Shown: one piece after another, positions 11,244 through 18,821 of the stretch
Numbering within the stretch: position 1 is the stretch's first letter
How the letters are laid out: each line of letters starts with the position of its first letter
NCBI RefSeq assembly: GCF_014084105.1
Contig: NZ_CP048289.1
Location: 7,821,922-7,885,921 of the forward strand
DNA: 64,000 bases
Direction of reading: 5' to 3'
Origin: Streptacidiphilus sp. P02-A3a
Lineage (GTDB): Bacteria > Actinomycetota > Actinomycetes > Streptomycetales > Streptomycetaceae
Notes under the pieces: generated by a model
Told to the model about the DNA's origin: nothing
The model's input: only the letters and a program-made list of their open reading frames with translations
The model's database searches: none
Translations under genes and position numbers: made by a program

Positions 11244-11571
11244 GCGTGAGTACCTCCGCCTGATCCGGCCCCCCTGCTGACCACGGGAACTCTATCCCGG
11301 GGGACCGTGGTGCGGGCTCGACGCCCAGCGGGGTTTCACCGGCCGGGGCGGAGGGCATCCCTGGTACAAGGAGACGGGGGTGGCGGGGGTCGTGCCGAAG
11401 GGACGCCACGGTGGGCGTCCCTAGCACACAGATTGCCGCGCAGAGCTGTCGTGAAGCGTCGCAGTCGTGCGCAGCGACGAACGTGACGCGGTGGCGAACC
11501 GACCGCGGTGGCGAACTAACGGAGTAGCGGACTTGCGGGGGTGGCAGCTCCGCCGCCCTGATCTGCGGAGA
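11244..11571. other. Gap upstream of smc with direct repeats
   Basis: 328 bp without a gene. The direct repeat CGCGGTGGCGAAC occurs at 11487-11499 and 11504-11516 (period 17 bp); a degenerate third copy may lie just before. On the minus strand this lies about 245-275 bp upstream of the smc start, so it could be an operator or a leftover duplication. Confidence 0.45.
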
Positions 11572-11775
11572 TCAGGAGTAGGCGGGCACTGCCTGGGGCA
11601 CGTCGATGCTGCGGAGCAGCTGCTCGTGTTCCGCGACGGCCGACAGCGCGTCGTTCTCGGCCTGCATCCGCATGAGCTCGGATTCCAGGTCCTGGACACG
11701 CTGCTGGAGACGCCGCATCTCGGAGAGCACGCGGGGGTCAGGTCCGCCGACGTAGCCGAGAAGCGCCTTTGCCAT
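11572..11775 (-). CDS. Small conserved coiled-coil protein
   Basis: 67-residue protein starting MAKALLGYVGG. A heptad-like Leu/Met pattern at about residues 16-42 (MRRLQQRVQDLESELMRMQAEN) predicts a coiled coil, and the tail ends in VPQAVPAYS. The ATG at 11775 has GGAGG ten bases upstream; upstream in-frame codons to 11946 look noncoding. Very high GC3 and a good ribosome site support a real gene. I believe similar proteins occur widely in streptomycetes, but I know no function. Confidence 0.75.
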   Translation of the reverse strand: MAKALLGYVGGPDPRVLSEMRRLQQRVQDLESELMRMQAENDALSAVAEHEQLLRSIDVPQAVPAYS

Positions 11776-12124
11776 GATGAATGGTCCTCCACGCTGAGTG
11801 ACCGACCAATGAAGGTGGGGTCGTGTTGGGGTACGCACTCGCTGCGCAGCCCTGGCAAGGCTGAAGGGGCGAAAGCCTTGGGCTGTACGTCCGGGTGCGC
11901 GGGTTTCCAGCGTCTCACCAAACGCGAAAAGGGTCAACACGATCACAGCGTGCGACGTCGCCCGCCCGGCATCCGCAGTGGTTCACCCACACTGCGAGCA
12001 ACCGTGTCACGACCGGTGGCCGGGCGATCACTGCTCGATGCGGAGTCAACCATGAGCTGGCCGGAAGCGCAAGCGTGATACACACGTTCGGTGAACATGT
12101 GCGGACCGGTCGGGGGCGGTACCG
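11776..12124. other. Gap with imperfect palindrome
   Basis: 349 bp without a supported gene. It must hold the promoter of the coiled-coil gene. A 21-bp imperfect palindrome, CACACGTTC, GGT, GAACATGTG, lies at 12081-12101 just after the acylphosphatase stop. It has the form of a repressor operator but no flanking regulator gene supports that. Confidence 0.4.
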
Positions 12125-12403
12125 TCAGCGGATCTCGAAGCCCTGGTAGCGGGCCTCCGTAGGGCCCCATATCTCGGTGACACCGTCGACCCGGCCGGGC
12201 GTGTCGCCAGAGCGCAGCAGATCGAGCAGGCGCTCGCACTGCTCCCGCGCGCCCTCAGCGACCACCTGCACCCGGCCGTCGCCGAGGTTGGAGGCGTAGC
12301 CGAGGAGCCCTATCTCCAGCGCCCGGGACCGCGTCCACCAGCGGAAACCCACCTCTTGCACCACCCCGCGCACCCACGCGGTCATCCGGACCTGCTCACT
12401 CAT
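12125..12403 (-). CDS. acyP: Acylphosphatase
   Basis: 92-residue acylphosphatase that hydrolyses acyl phosphates to carboxylate and phosphate. The catalytic arginine is in [12 protein letters not shown] (about residue 21) and the catalytic asparagine in [15 protein letters not shown] (about residue 39). Length and motifs fit the family fully. It sits near smc as in other streptomycetes. Confidence 0.93.
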   Translation of the reverse strand: MSEQVRMTAWVRGVVQEVGFRWWTRSRALEIGLLGYASNLGDGRVQVVAEGAREQCERLLDLLRSGDTPGRVDGVTEIWGPTEARYQGFEIR

Positions 12404-12542
12404 GCGCCGATTCTCGCATCACACCGGGTACGGACTTTCCCCGCACGCACCGCCGGACATGCCCTACGCTCCCCATGGAGCGCCCTGACGGGTGGCCATG
12501 CCGTAACTGTCCGGCCAGCAGGCCTGGGAGGGACGACCAGCC

Positions 12543-13148
12543 ATGTCTCGACACGCATGCAGCGCACACGGATCCTGCGGGGATCACACCCCCGGCCGAC
12601 GGGCCGGGCAGCGGACCGGACGGACCAGACGGACCAGCGGCCGGGCGCCGCGGATAGTGGCGGCGCTGTGCGGGACGGCGCTGGCGGCCGGGGCGCCGTT
12701 CGCGGCGGCAGTTCCGGCCGCGGCGGCTCCGGTGACCGGGGTGCGGCTGGCTCCGGCGGTGGACACCCAGGCCGACTCCGCCCAGCGGCAGGTACTGACA
12801 CTGGTGAACACGCAGCGCTCGGAGCACCGCTGCGGCGCGCTCAGCGCCTCGTCCCGGCTGAACCGGATGGCGACGGACTACAGCGCCGAGATGGGCACCG
12901 AGAACTTCTTCAGCCACACCGACCCGGCCGGGCGCACCCCCTGGGACCGGGCCAAGGACATGGGGATATCCGACTTCGGCGGCGAGAACATAGCCGTGGG
13001 CCAGCCGACGCCGCGGGCGGTGATGGACGCCTGGATGAACAGCTCCAAGCACCGGGCGAACATCCTCGACTGCCGCTTCCACTCGCTCGGGGTGGGCGTG
13101 TACTACGGCGACGGCGGGCCCTGGTGGACCCAGGACTTCGGCTACTGA
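12543..13148 (+). CDS. Secreted CAP-domain (SCP/PR-1-like) protein
   Basis: 201-residue exported protein. The Arg-rich N-terminus (possible twin-arginine-like GRAPR) and hydrophobic segment IVAALCGTALAAGAPFAAAVPAAAA form a signal sequence, with cleavage likely after the AAAA stretch near residue 62. The mature part is a single CAP domain: LVNTQRSEH, SHTDPAGRTPWDRA, GGENIAVGQ, SKHRANIL and WWTQDFGY. The CAP histidine and glutamate (H in SHTDP, E in GENIAVG) are present. Bacterial members are often wall-associated; no enzymatic role is established. It converges closely on mutM (13-bp gap). Confidence 0.88.
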   Translation: MSRHACSAHGSCGDHTPGRRAGQRTGRTRRTSGRAPRIVAALCGTALAAGAPFAAAVPAAAAPVTGVRLAPAVDTQADSAQRQVLTLVNTQRSEHRCGALSASSRLNRMATDYSAEMGTENFFSHTDPAGRTPWDRAKDMGISDFGGENIAVGQPTPRAVMDAWMNSSKHRANILDCRFHSLGVGVYYGDGGPWWTQDFGY

Positions 13149-13161
13149 CCCGCGCGGACGG

Positions 13162-14043
13162 CTAGCGGGACGCCACGCCGCTCTGGCGCGGCAGTCGCTG
13201 GCAGCGGGGGCAGTGGTAGCTGGAGCGGTTCATCCAGGCGGAGCGGCGCATCGGGGTCGCGCAGCGGTTGCAGGGCAGTCCCTCGCGGCCGTAGGCGTCC
13301 AGGGCCCGGGAGAAGTACCCGGACTCGCCGTTGACGTTCACGTAGAGGCTGTCGAAGCTGGTGCCGCCGACCGCCAGCGCCGCCGACATGACGTCCCGGG
13401 CGGAGGCCAGCAGCAGCGCGGCCTGGGGCCGGGTGAGGGTGTCGGCGGGGCGCTCGTAGTGGAGCTTCGCGCGCCACAGCGCCTCGTCGGCGTAGATGTT
13501 GCCGACGCCGCTGATCAGCGACTGGTCCAGCAGGTTGCGCTTCACCCCGCTGCCGCGGCGGCGCAGCGCCGCCAGGAAGGCGGTGTCGTCGAAGCGCGGG
13601 TCGAGCGGGTCGCGGGCGATGTGGCCGAGCGACAGCGGAGCCGAATCGGGGTCGCTCGGGTCGGCCTCCTCGACCGCCAGGCCGCCGAAGGTGCGCTGGT
13701 CGACGAAGCGCAGCTCGGTGCCCTGGTCGTCGGCGAAGCGGAAGCGGACCCGCAGGTGGGTCTCGGCGGGGGCGTCCTGCGGCTGCACCAGCAGCTGCCC
13801 GCTCATGCCGAGGTGGCCGATCAGCGAGCTGCCGGTGCCCGGCAGCGGCAGCCACAGGTACTTGCCGCGGCGCTGGGCGGCGCCGAGCACCCGCCCGGCG
13901 AGCTGCGCCGCGAAGTCGTCCGGACCGGCGGCGTGCCGCCGGACCGCACGCGGGTGGTAGACCAGCACCGAGCTGACGGTACGGCCGCTGACCCAGCGGT
14001 CGAGCCCTCGGCGGACCACCTCGACCTCGGGCAGCTCGGGCAT
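13162..14043 (-). CDS. mutM: Formamidopyrimidine-DNA glycosylase
   Basis: Base-excision repair glycosylase/AP-lyase for oxidised purines. The 293-residue product starts [14 protein letters not shown] after Met, which supplies the catalytic N-terminal proline and glutamate. A beta-hairpin lysine is in RRGKYLWL, the helix-two-turn-helix is [15 protein letters not shown], and the C-terminal zinc finger has CNRCATPM and CPRC. It lies 10 bp downstream of rnc and is probably cotranscribed. Confidence 0.95.
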   Translation of the reverse strand: MPELPEVEVVRRGLDRWVSGRTVSSVLVYHPRAVRRHAAGPDDFAAQLAGRVLGAAQRRGKYLWLPLPGTGSSLIGHLGMSGQLLVQPQDAPAETHLRVRFRFADDQGTELRFVDQRTFGGLAVEEADPSDPDSAPLSLGHIARDPLDPRFDDTAFLAALRRRGSGVKRNLLDQSLISGVGNIYADEALWRAKLHYERPADTLTRPQAALLLASARDVMSAALAVGGTSFDSLYVNVNGESGYFSRALDAYGREGLPCNRCATPMRRSAWMNRSSYHCPRCQRLPRQSGVASR

Positions 14044-14053
14044 GGTGGCGGCC

Positions 14054-14803
14054 TTACTCGCTCGTGGACGTGCTGCCGTCGCTGTGCTTCTCCCGGATCG
14101 CGGTCCAGGCGTTCTGCGCGGCCTTCTGCTCGGCTTCCTTCTTGGACCGGCCGGTGCCCGTGCCGTAGTCCTCGCCGGCCACGCGAGCGGCGGCGATGAA
14201 GGTCTTCTCGTGGTCGGGGCCGGACTCCGAGACGACGTACTCGGGGACGCCGATGCCCACCGAGGCGGTGAGCTCCTGCAGGCTGGTCTTCCAGTCCAGT
14301 CCGGCGCCGAGGTTCGAGGACTCCTCGATCAGCGGGTCGAACAGGCGGTGCACCAGTTCATCGGCGGCGCTCAGGCCCTGGTCCAGGTAGACCGCGCCGA
14401 TGATCGCCTCAAGGGTGTCCGCGAGGATGGAGGACTTGTCCCGTCCACCGGTGCCCTCCTCGCCGCGCCCGAGGCTGATGAAGGACCCGAGGTCGAGTCC
14501 GCGCGCGACCTGGGCGAGGGCGCGCGAGTTGACCACCGCGGCGCGCAGCTTCGCGAGCTGCCCTTCCGGAAGGTCGGGGTGGATGCGGTAGAGGGTGTCC
14601 GTCACCACCAGACCCAGCACCGAGTCGCCCAGGAACTCCAGGCGCTCGTTGGTGGGCAGACCACCGTTCTCGTACGCGTACGAGCGGTGAGTGAGCGCAC
14701 GTACCAGGAGGGCCGGCTCAAGTGTGTACCCGAGCCGTCCCTCCAGCACGGCGTACGCGGTGTCGGCGTGTTGCGACGCAGACGCTGACATCGTGTTGGT
14801 CAC
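14054..14803 (-). CDS. rnc: Ribonuclease III
   Basis: Double-strand RNA endonuclease (AbsB in S. coelicolor, required for antibiotic regulation there). The 249 residues comprise the RNase III signature [18 protein letters not shown] near residue 50, the second acidic site [15 protein letters not shown], and a C-terminal double-stranded RNA-binding domain (TSLQELT... [23 protein letters not shown]). The GTG at 14803 could be replaced by the ATG at 14791. It follows rpmF closely in an operon. Confidence 0.95.
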   Translation of the reverse strand: MTNTMSASASQHADTAYAVLEGRLGYTLEPALLVRALTHRSYAYENGGLPTNERLEFLGDSVLGLVVTDTLYRIHPDLPEGQLAKLRAAVVNSRALAQVARGLDLGSFISLGRGEEGTGGRDKSSILADTLEAIIGAVYLDQGLSAADELVHRLFDPLIEESSNLGAGLDWKTSLQELTASVGIGVPEYVVSESGPDHEKTFIAAARVAGEDYGTGTGRSKKEAEQKAAQNAWTAIREKHSDGSTSTSE

Positions 14804-14810
14804 CAGCCGA

Positions 14811-14984
14811 TCAGACCGACAGGACCTGACGGCGGTTGTACGTGCCGCAGCTCGGGCACGCGATGTGGCCCAGCTTGGGCTCGTGGCAGCGGTCGCAAGC
14901 CACCAGGGCGGGGACCGCAGCCTTCCACTGCGAACGGCGGTGGCGCGTGTTGCTGCGCGACATCTTCCGCTTCGGAACAGCCAC
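14811..14984 (-). CDS. rpmF: 50S ribosomal protein L32 (zinc-binding form)
   Basis: 57-residue L32 starting [20 protein letters not shown]. Two CxxC pairs (CDRC at about 30-33 and CPSC at about 43-46) show the zinc-containing form rather than the zinc-independent paralogue. The GTG start at 14984 lies two bases after the stop codon of the upstream YceD-family gene, so coupling is likely. The YceD-rpmF pairing is conserved across bacteria. Confidence 0.95.
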   Translation of the reverse strand: MAVPKRKMSRSNTRHRRSQWKAAVPALVACDRCHEPKLGHIACPSCGTYNRRQVLSV

Positions 14985-14986
14985 GG

Positions 14987-15625
14987 CTACTTCTCCTGGT
15001 TCTCGGCAGCACCCTCACGGGTACCGCTGTCGTTGCTTCCGGCCTCGATGGATGGGGCCGAGAGTCCCTGCAGAGCCGCCCACCGGGGGTCGACGGCGTC
15101 GTGGTGGTGGTCCGGGTCGTCCGTGAGCCGTGCTCCGCACTCGGAGCACAGGCCCAGGCAGTCTTCCTGGCACACCGGCTGCAGCGGCAGTGCGAGCACC
15201 ACCGCGTCACGCAGCACCGGCTCAAGGTCGAACAGCTCGCCCTCAAGCCGGGAGGCTTCTTCGTCCTCTTCCTCTTCGGCGGTCGCGAAGCGGTTCGTGC
15301 CCTCGGGGTAGTAGTAGAGCTCCTGGAAGTCCGCGTCGAGCTTCTGCTCGATCGGTTCCAGGCAGCGCACACACTCGCCCTTGAGCCCGCCCTTGACCGT
15401 ACCCGTGATGAGTACGCCTTCGACGACTGCCTCCAGTCGGAGGTCCAGCTCGACAGTGCTTCCTTCGGGGACGCCGATGACCTCGATACCGAGGCCCTCG
15501 GGCGCCGGGAGGGAACGGGAAACCTTGCGCATCGAACCAGGCCGCCGCCCGAGCTCGTGTGTATCGAACACGAGCGGGTCGCGGTGGTCGAGGCGGTTCA
15601 GGGTTTCCTGCTCTCTACGGTGCAC
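14987..15625 (-). CDS. YceD/DUF177 family protein
   Basis: Protein upstream of rpmF in most bacteria, thought to be linked to 23S rRNA or ribosome assembly. The conserved [25 protein letters not shown] stretch begins at about residue 81. A second cysteine cluster, [13 protein letters not shown], follows. The start is uncertain: the conserved segment [18 protein letters not shown] must be included. That allows GTG at 15625 (used here) or a CTG at 15601 preceded by AGGA; an ATG at 15532 would remove it. Confidence 0.85.
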   Translation of the reverse strand: MHRREQETLNRLDHRDPLVFDTHELGRRPGSMRKVSRSLPAPEGLGIEVIGVPEGSTVELDLRLEAVVEGVLITGTVKGGLKGECVRCLEPIEQKLDADFQELYYYPEGTNRFATAEEEEDEEASRLEGELFDLEPVLRDAVVLALPLQPVCQEDCLGLCSECGARLTDDPDHHHDAVDPRWAALQGLSAPSIEAGSNDSGTREGAAENQEK

Positions 15626-15764
15626 GGAGCTACGGGCACCCGGATACGAGAACCCGGGGCGGGGCAGCCGACAATCCCCGGCACTGAACAGGCCGGAGAC
15701 GTCAGAGTACCGGAAGGGTGGACCGGGGCCCAACTCGCGGGTCCCGGGTCCGCCGCCGACGGCG

Positions 15765-16880
15765 CTACTGCTGGTATCCGCCGAACTCGCGCAGCTTGCT
15801 GACATCGATGAAACCGGTGTCGAAGAAGCTGGTCTCGTCGAGCCCCTGGCCCTGCTGCTGCTGCGGCAGGTGCGGCTGCGGCTGGACGTACGGGTCGTAC
15901 TCAGGCTGCTGCGGATAGGCGTACGGGTCGTAGCCCGGCTGCGGCTGCTGGTAGCCGTAGGCGTCGTAGCCGGGCTGCTGCTGCTCGTAGCCGGACTGGG
16001 CCTGCTGCGGCTGCAACTGGCCCTGGAGCTGGTACTCCTGCTGGTACGGGTAGCCGTTCGGGTCCAGCTGCGGCTGCTGCGGCGGCCAGTACTCGGGCTG
16101 CTGCTGGCCGGGGTGCTCCTGACCGGCGTGCTCCTGAGCGGCGTCCGGCTCCGGCAGCAGCCCGGCCGAGGCGAGCTCGGCGGCGACGGCGGAGTGCCGG
16201 TCGCCGTGCACGGTGACCCCGGAGGCGTGGTCGGCGGCCTCCAGGTAGGCGCCCAGGTCGTCGATCGGCCGCTTGCCGAGGAGCTTGTCCCGGCCCCGGC
16301 CGACCGCCTCCAGGGTCTTGCCCAGCGCGGTCTCCAGCGCCGCCAGCTTGACGTCGACGTAGTCGTCGACCTCGGGGCTCGGCGAGTGGAAGGCGTCCTG
16401 GGCGAACTCCTCGCCGTCCTCGCCCTCGACCGGCATGCCGCCGGTGCGCAGCTTCGCCCGGCCGCGGCCGAGCGCGCCCAGCGTCTTGGTGAGCACCACC
16501 TCGAAGTTCGCCAGCTTGCTGTCGACGTAGTCGTCGGCCTCGCGGCGCTCCTCCTCGGACTCCGCGCGGGCCTCGGCGAGCAGCCGGTCGGCCTCGGCCT
16601 GGGCCCGGACCACCAGGTCGGTTCCGGCGACCAGCCGCGCGCGCTCCTCGTGGGCGGCGGCGATGATCCGCTCGGCCTCGCGGCGGGCCTCCTCGACGAC
16701 CTGGTCGCCCTGCTCCACCGTCTGCTGGGCCTGCGCGAGCTCGGTCGGCAGGGCCTCCCGCAGCTCGGCCAGCATCGCGGCCATCTCGGACTTGTTCACC
16801 ACGATCGACGCCGACATCGGCATGGATCTCGCGTTCTCGACCGTCGCGGTGATCTCGTCAAGCTTCTGCTGCACGTCCAC
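15765..16880 (-). CDS. SepIVA/DivIVA-like coiled-coil cell envelope protein
   Basis: 371-residue protein. The N-terminal LDEITATVENARSMPMSASIVVNK, the central coiled coil with alternating Ala/Glu/Arg, and YVDSKLANFEVVLTKTLGALGRGR closely resemble mycobacterial SepIVA (Rv2927c), a DivIVA-domain division factor. SepIVA also sits beside the YceD gene and rnc. A second copy of the YVDxKLAxxExxLxKTLxxxGRGR element follows at about 175-200. The C-terminal 110 residues are a low-complexity Gln/Pro/Tyr tail with YGYQQPQPGYDPYAYPQQPEYDPY-type repeats absent from the mycobacterial protein. A role in polar growth or septation is inferred. Confidence 0.78.
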   Translation of the reverse strand: MDVQQKLDEITATVENARSMPMSASIVVNKSEMAAMLAELREALPTELAQAQQTVEQGDQVVEEARREAERIIAAAHEERARLVAGTDLVVRAQAEADRLLAEARAESEEERREADDYVDSKLANFEVVLTKTLGALGRGRAKLRTGGMPVEGEDGEEFAQDAFHSPSPEVDDYVDVKLAALETALGKTLEAVGRGRDKLLGKRPIDDLGAYLEAADHASGVTVHGDRHSAVAAELASAGLLPEPDAAQEHAGQEHPGQQQPEYWPPQQPQLDPNGYPYQQEYQLQGQLQPQQAQSGYEQQQPGYDAYGYQQPQPGYDPYAYPQQPEYDPYVQPQPHLPQQQQGQGLDETSFFDTGFIDVSKLREFGGYQQ

Positions 16881-16935
16881 CTGAGCTCACGTCTTCCAGA
16901 GGAGGCAATGGAGTGGAAGCACGAACTCTACTGCG

Positions 16936-17454
16936 CTAGCGCTGATCCGCGAGCCGCCCGACCAGCCGCGAGTAGACCGTCTCCGGTACGAGATGGGACA
17001 CATCGCCCCCGTACGCCGCGACCTCCTTGACCAGCGAGGAGGAGATGAAACTCCAGGTCGGGCTGGTCGGCACGAACAGCGTCTCGACGCCGGACAGTCC
17101 GTGGTTCATCTGCGCCATCTGCAACTCGTAGTCGAAGTCGCTGACGGCGCGCAGGCCCTTCACGATGGCCGGGATGCCGCGCTCCCGGCAGAAGTCCACC
17201 AGCAGCCCGTGGTGGGACTCCACCACGACGTTGCCGTAGGGCGCGGACACCTCCTCGATCATCTCGATCCGCTCCTCGACCGTGAACAGGCCGCGCTTGG
17301 ACTTGTTGACCGCGACCGCGACATGGACCACGTCGTAGAGGCGGGACGCCCGCTCGATGATGTCGAGGTGCCCGTTGGTGATCGGGTCGAACGAACCCGG
17401 ACAGACAGCACGGCGGGCGTCCCGACGACCCACAGCATCATTGCTGGCAGACAC
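16936..17454 (-). CDS. coaD: Phosphopantetheine adenylyltransferase
   Basis: Fourth step of coenzyme A synthesis, ATP plus 4'-phosphopantetheine to dephospho-CoA. The 172 residues carry [16 protein letters not shown] (nucleotidyltransferase TxGH-type motif), [19 protein letters not shown] and the C-terminal [12 protein letters not shown] phosphate-binding segment. The GTG at 17454 gives an N-terminus slightly longer than usual (about 15 extra residues); an internal start near RRAVCPGSF is possible. Confidence 0.95.
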   Translation of the reverse strand: MSASNDAVGRRDARRAVCPGSFDPITNGHLDIIERASRLYDVVHVAVAVNKSKRGLFTVEERIEMIEEVSAPYGNVVVESHHGLLVDFCRERGIPAIVKGLRAVSDFDYELQMAQMNHGLSGVETLFVPTSPTWSFISSSLVKEVAAYGGDVSHLVPETVYSRLVGRLADQR

Positions 17455-17483
17455 GGCGATACCTCATTCACTCGGTGGGGAAC

Positions 17484-18071
17484 TCAGACGACACTGTCGG
17501 TTCCGTCGGCGTCGGCGCGGCCGTGCCAGAGTGTGGCCTCGCCGTAGCGTCGGGCGCGGAGCGGCCTGAACCCGGCGGGCCAGGCGAACTCGCCGCCCCG
17601 GGTGCCGCGCTCCACGGTGACAATCGTCCCGTCGGCGAGCCACCCACGGGAACCGAGTGTGATCAGGATCTCGCGCACCGCGTCGTCGGTGACGGCATAC
17701 GGCGGGTCCAGGAACAGCGTGTCGTAGCGGGCCAGCGGGGGCTCCCCCGCCAGCACCTTCTCCACCTGGCCCGGGCGCACCTCGGCCCCTGACAGGCCCA
17801 GGGTGCGGACGTTGGCCAGGATCGCCTTCACCGCCGCCTGGTCCGCCTCGACCAGCAGCGCGTGGGCCGCCCCCCGGGACAGGGCCTCCAGCCCGACCGC
17901 GCCGGACCCGGCGAACAGGTCGAGCACCCGGGCCCCGGCCAGCGAGCCGCGCTGGGCCTCCCAGCTGGAGAACAGGCCCTCGCGGGCGCGGTCGGAGGTC
18001 GGGCGGGTGCCCTCGCCCGGGGGGACGGCCAGGTTGCGGCCACGGGCTGATCCGGCGATCACGCGGGTCAT
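17484..18071 (-). CDS. rsmD: 16S rRNA (guanine966-N2)-methyltransferase
   Basis: 195-residue RsmD family enzyme. It starts MTRVIAGSARGRNLAVPPGEGTRPTSDRAREGLFSSW, contains the SAM-binding VLDLFAGSGAVGLEALSRGA, and has the catalytic motif DTLFLDPPYAVTDD (DPPY). The ATG at 18071 is chosen over the ORF start at 18116 because it begins the conserved region and has AAGGA upstream. It is followed by coaD 29 bp downstream, a widespread pairing. Confidence 0.94.
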   Translation of the reverse strand: MTRVIAGSARGRNLAVPPGEGTRPTSDRAREGLFSSWEAQRGSLAGARVLDLFAGSGAVGLEALSRGAAHALLVEADQAAVKAILANVRTLGLSGAEVRPGQVEKVLAGEPPLARYDTLFLDPPYAVTDDAVREILITLGSRGWLADGTIVTVERGTRGGEFAWPAGFRPLRARRYGEATLWHGRADADGTDSVV

Positions 18072-18164
18072 GAGTTTCGGTCCTTGCGGTGCGGTGCTGA
18101 CGCGGTCGCCCACCACGCTATCCGCAGCCGGTGCGGACCGGCGTGGCGGGCGACCGCGCGCCGG

Positions 18165-18695
18165 TCAGGCCCCGGGTGCCGCGCCGCCGGGCTCGCCCGC
18201 CGCGCCGAGCAGCGTCGGGGAGGCGTAGCGGGACCAGGACAGGCAGCCGTCGGGCGGGCAGTACTCGGGGCGGCGCGGGTCGTGACCGAGCTCACGCAGC
18301 TTGGTGCGCACGGAGTCGGGTGTGCGGCCGAAGCGGGCCGCTATCCGGGCCACGGTCTCGTTGTCGTGGAACCGGCGCAGCAGTTCCTCCTCGTGCACCG
18401 GCACCCAGGGGGCGCCGTGTCCGGGGTAGAGCTCGCGCAGCACGTCGCGGTCGGGGATGGGCTCGGAGACGTCGGCGACGATCGCCAGCGCCCGCAGCGC
18501 CCGGTTGAAGGCGATGCGCAGCGAGGGGACGTCCTCCACCGGCAGCCGCAGCCGGCCGGAGGCGATGGGCTCGGCGGCGTGGCCCTCGCGCCAGCCGGTG
18601 AAGTTGACGACGACCTCGCGGTCGTCCTCGCTGCTGAGTTCGATGCGGAAGACCTTGTCGCCGAGCGGAAGCTCGTTGAGGTGACGGAATGCCAT
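18165..18695 (-). CDS. Conserved hypothetical protein with C-terminal HTH-like segment
   Basis: 176 residues. The N-terminal half is beta-rich (FRIELSSEDDREVVVNFTGW). The segment EEELLRRFHDNETVARIAARFGRTPDSVRTKLRELGHD at about 100-140 looks like a helix-turn-helix. DNA binding is possible but unproved. No catalytic motif is visible. ATG at 18695. Confidence 0.7.
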   Translation of the reverse strand: MAFRHLNELPLGDKVFRIELSSEDDREVVVNFTGWREGHAAEPIASGRLRLPVEDVPSLRIAFNRALRALAIVADVSEPIPDRDVLRELYPGHGAPWVPVHEEELLRRFHDNETVARIAARFGRTPDSVRTKLRELGHDPRRPEYCPPDGCLSWSRYASPTLLGAAGEPGGAAPGA

Positions 18696-18821
18696 GCGAG
18701 TGCCCCCAGTTGTCCGGTGGACGGCGTGCGTGCGGGAGCGGAAAGCCCTGGTGACGCGGGCTTTCCGAACACCTCCATTGTCGCGCGCGGCACTGACAAT
18801 CGGGGGTGGGCGAGCGACTGC

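Noticed and set aside
8466-11249. 927-residue plus-strand open frame across smc
   Set aside because: Long antisense frames are common in DNA of this GC content; the minus strand encodes full SMC.
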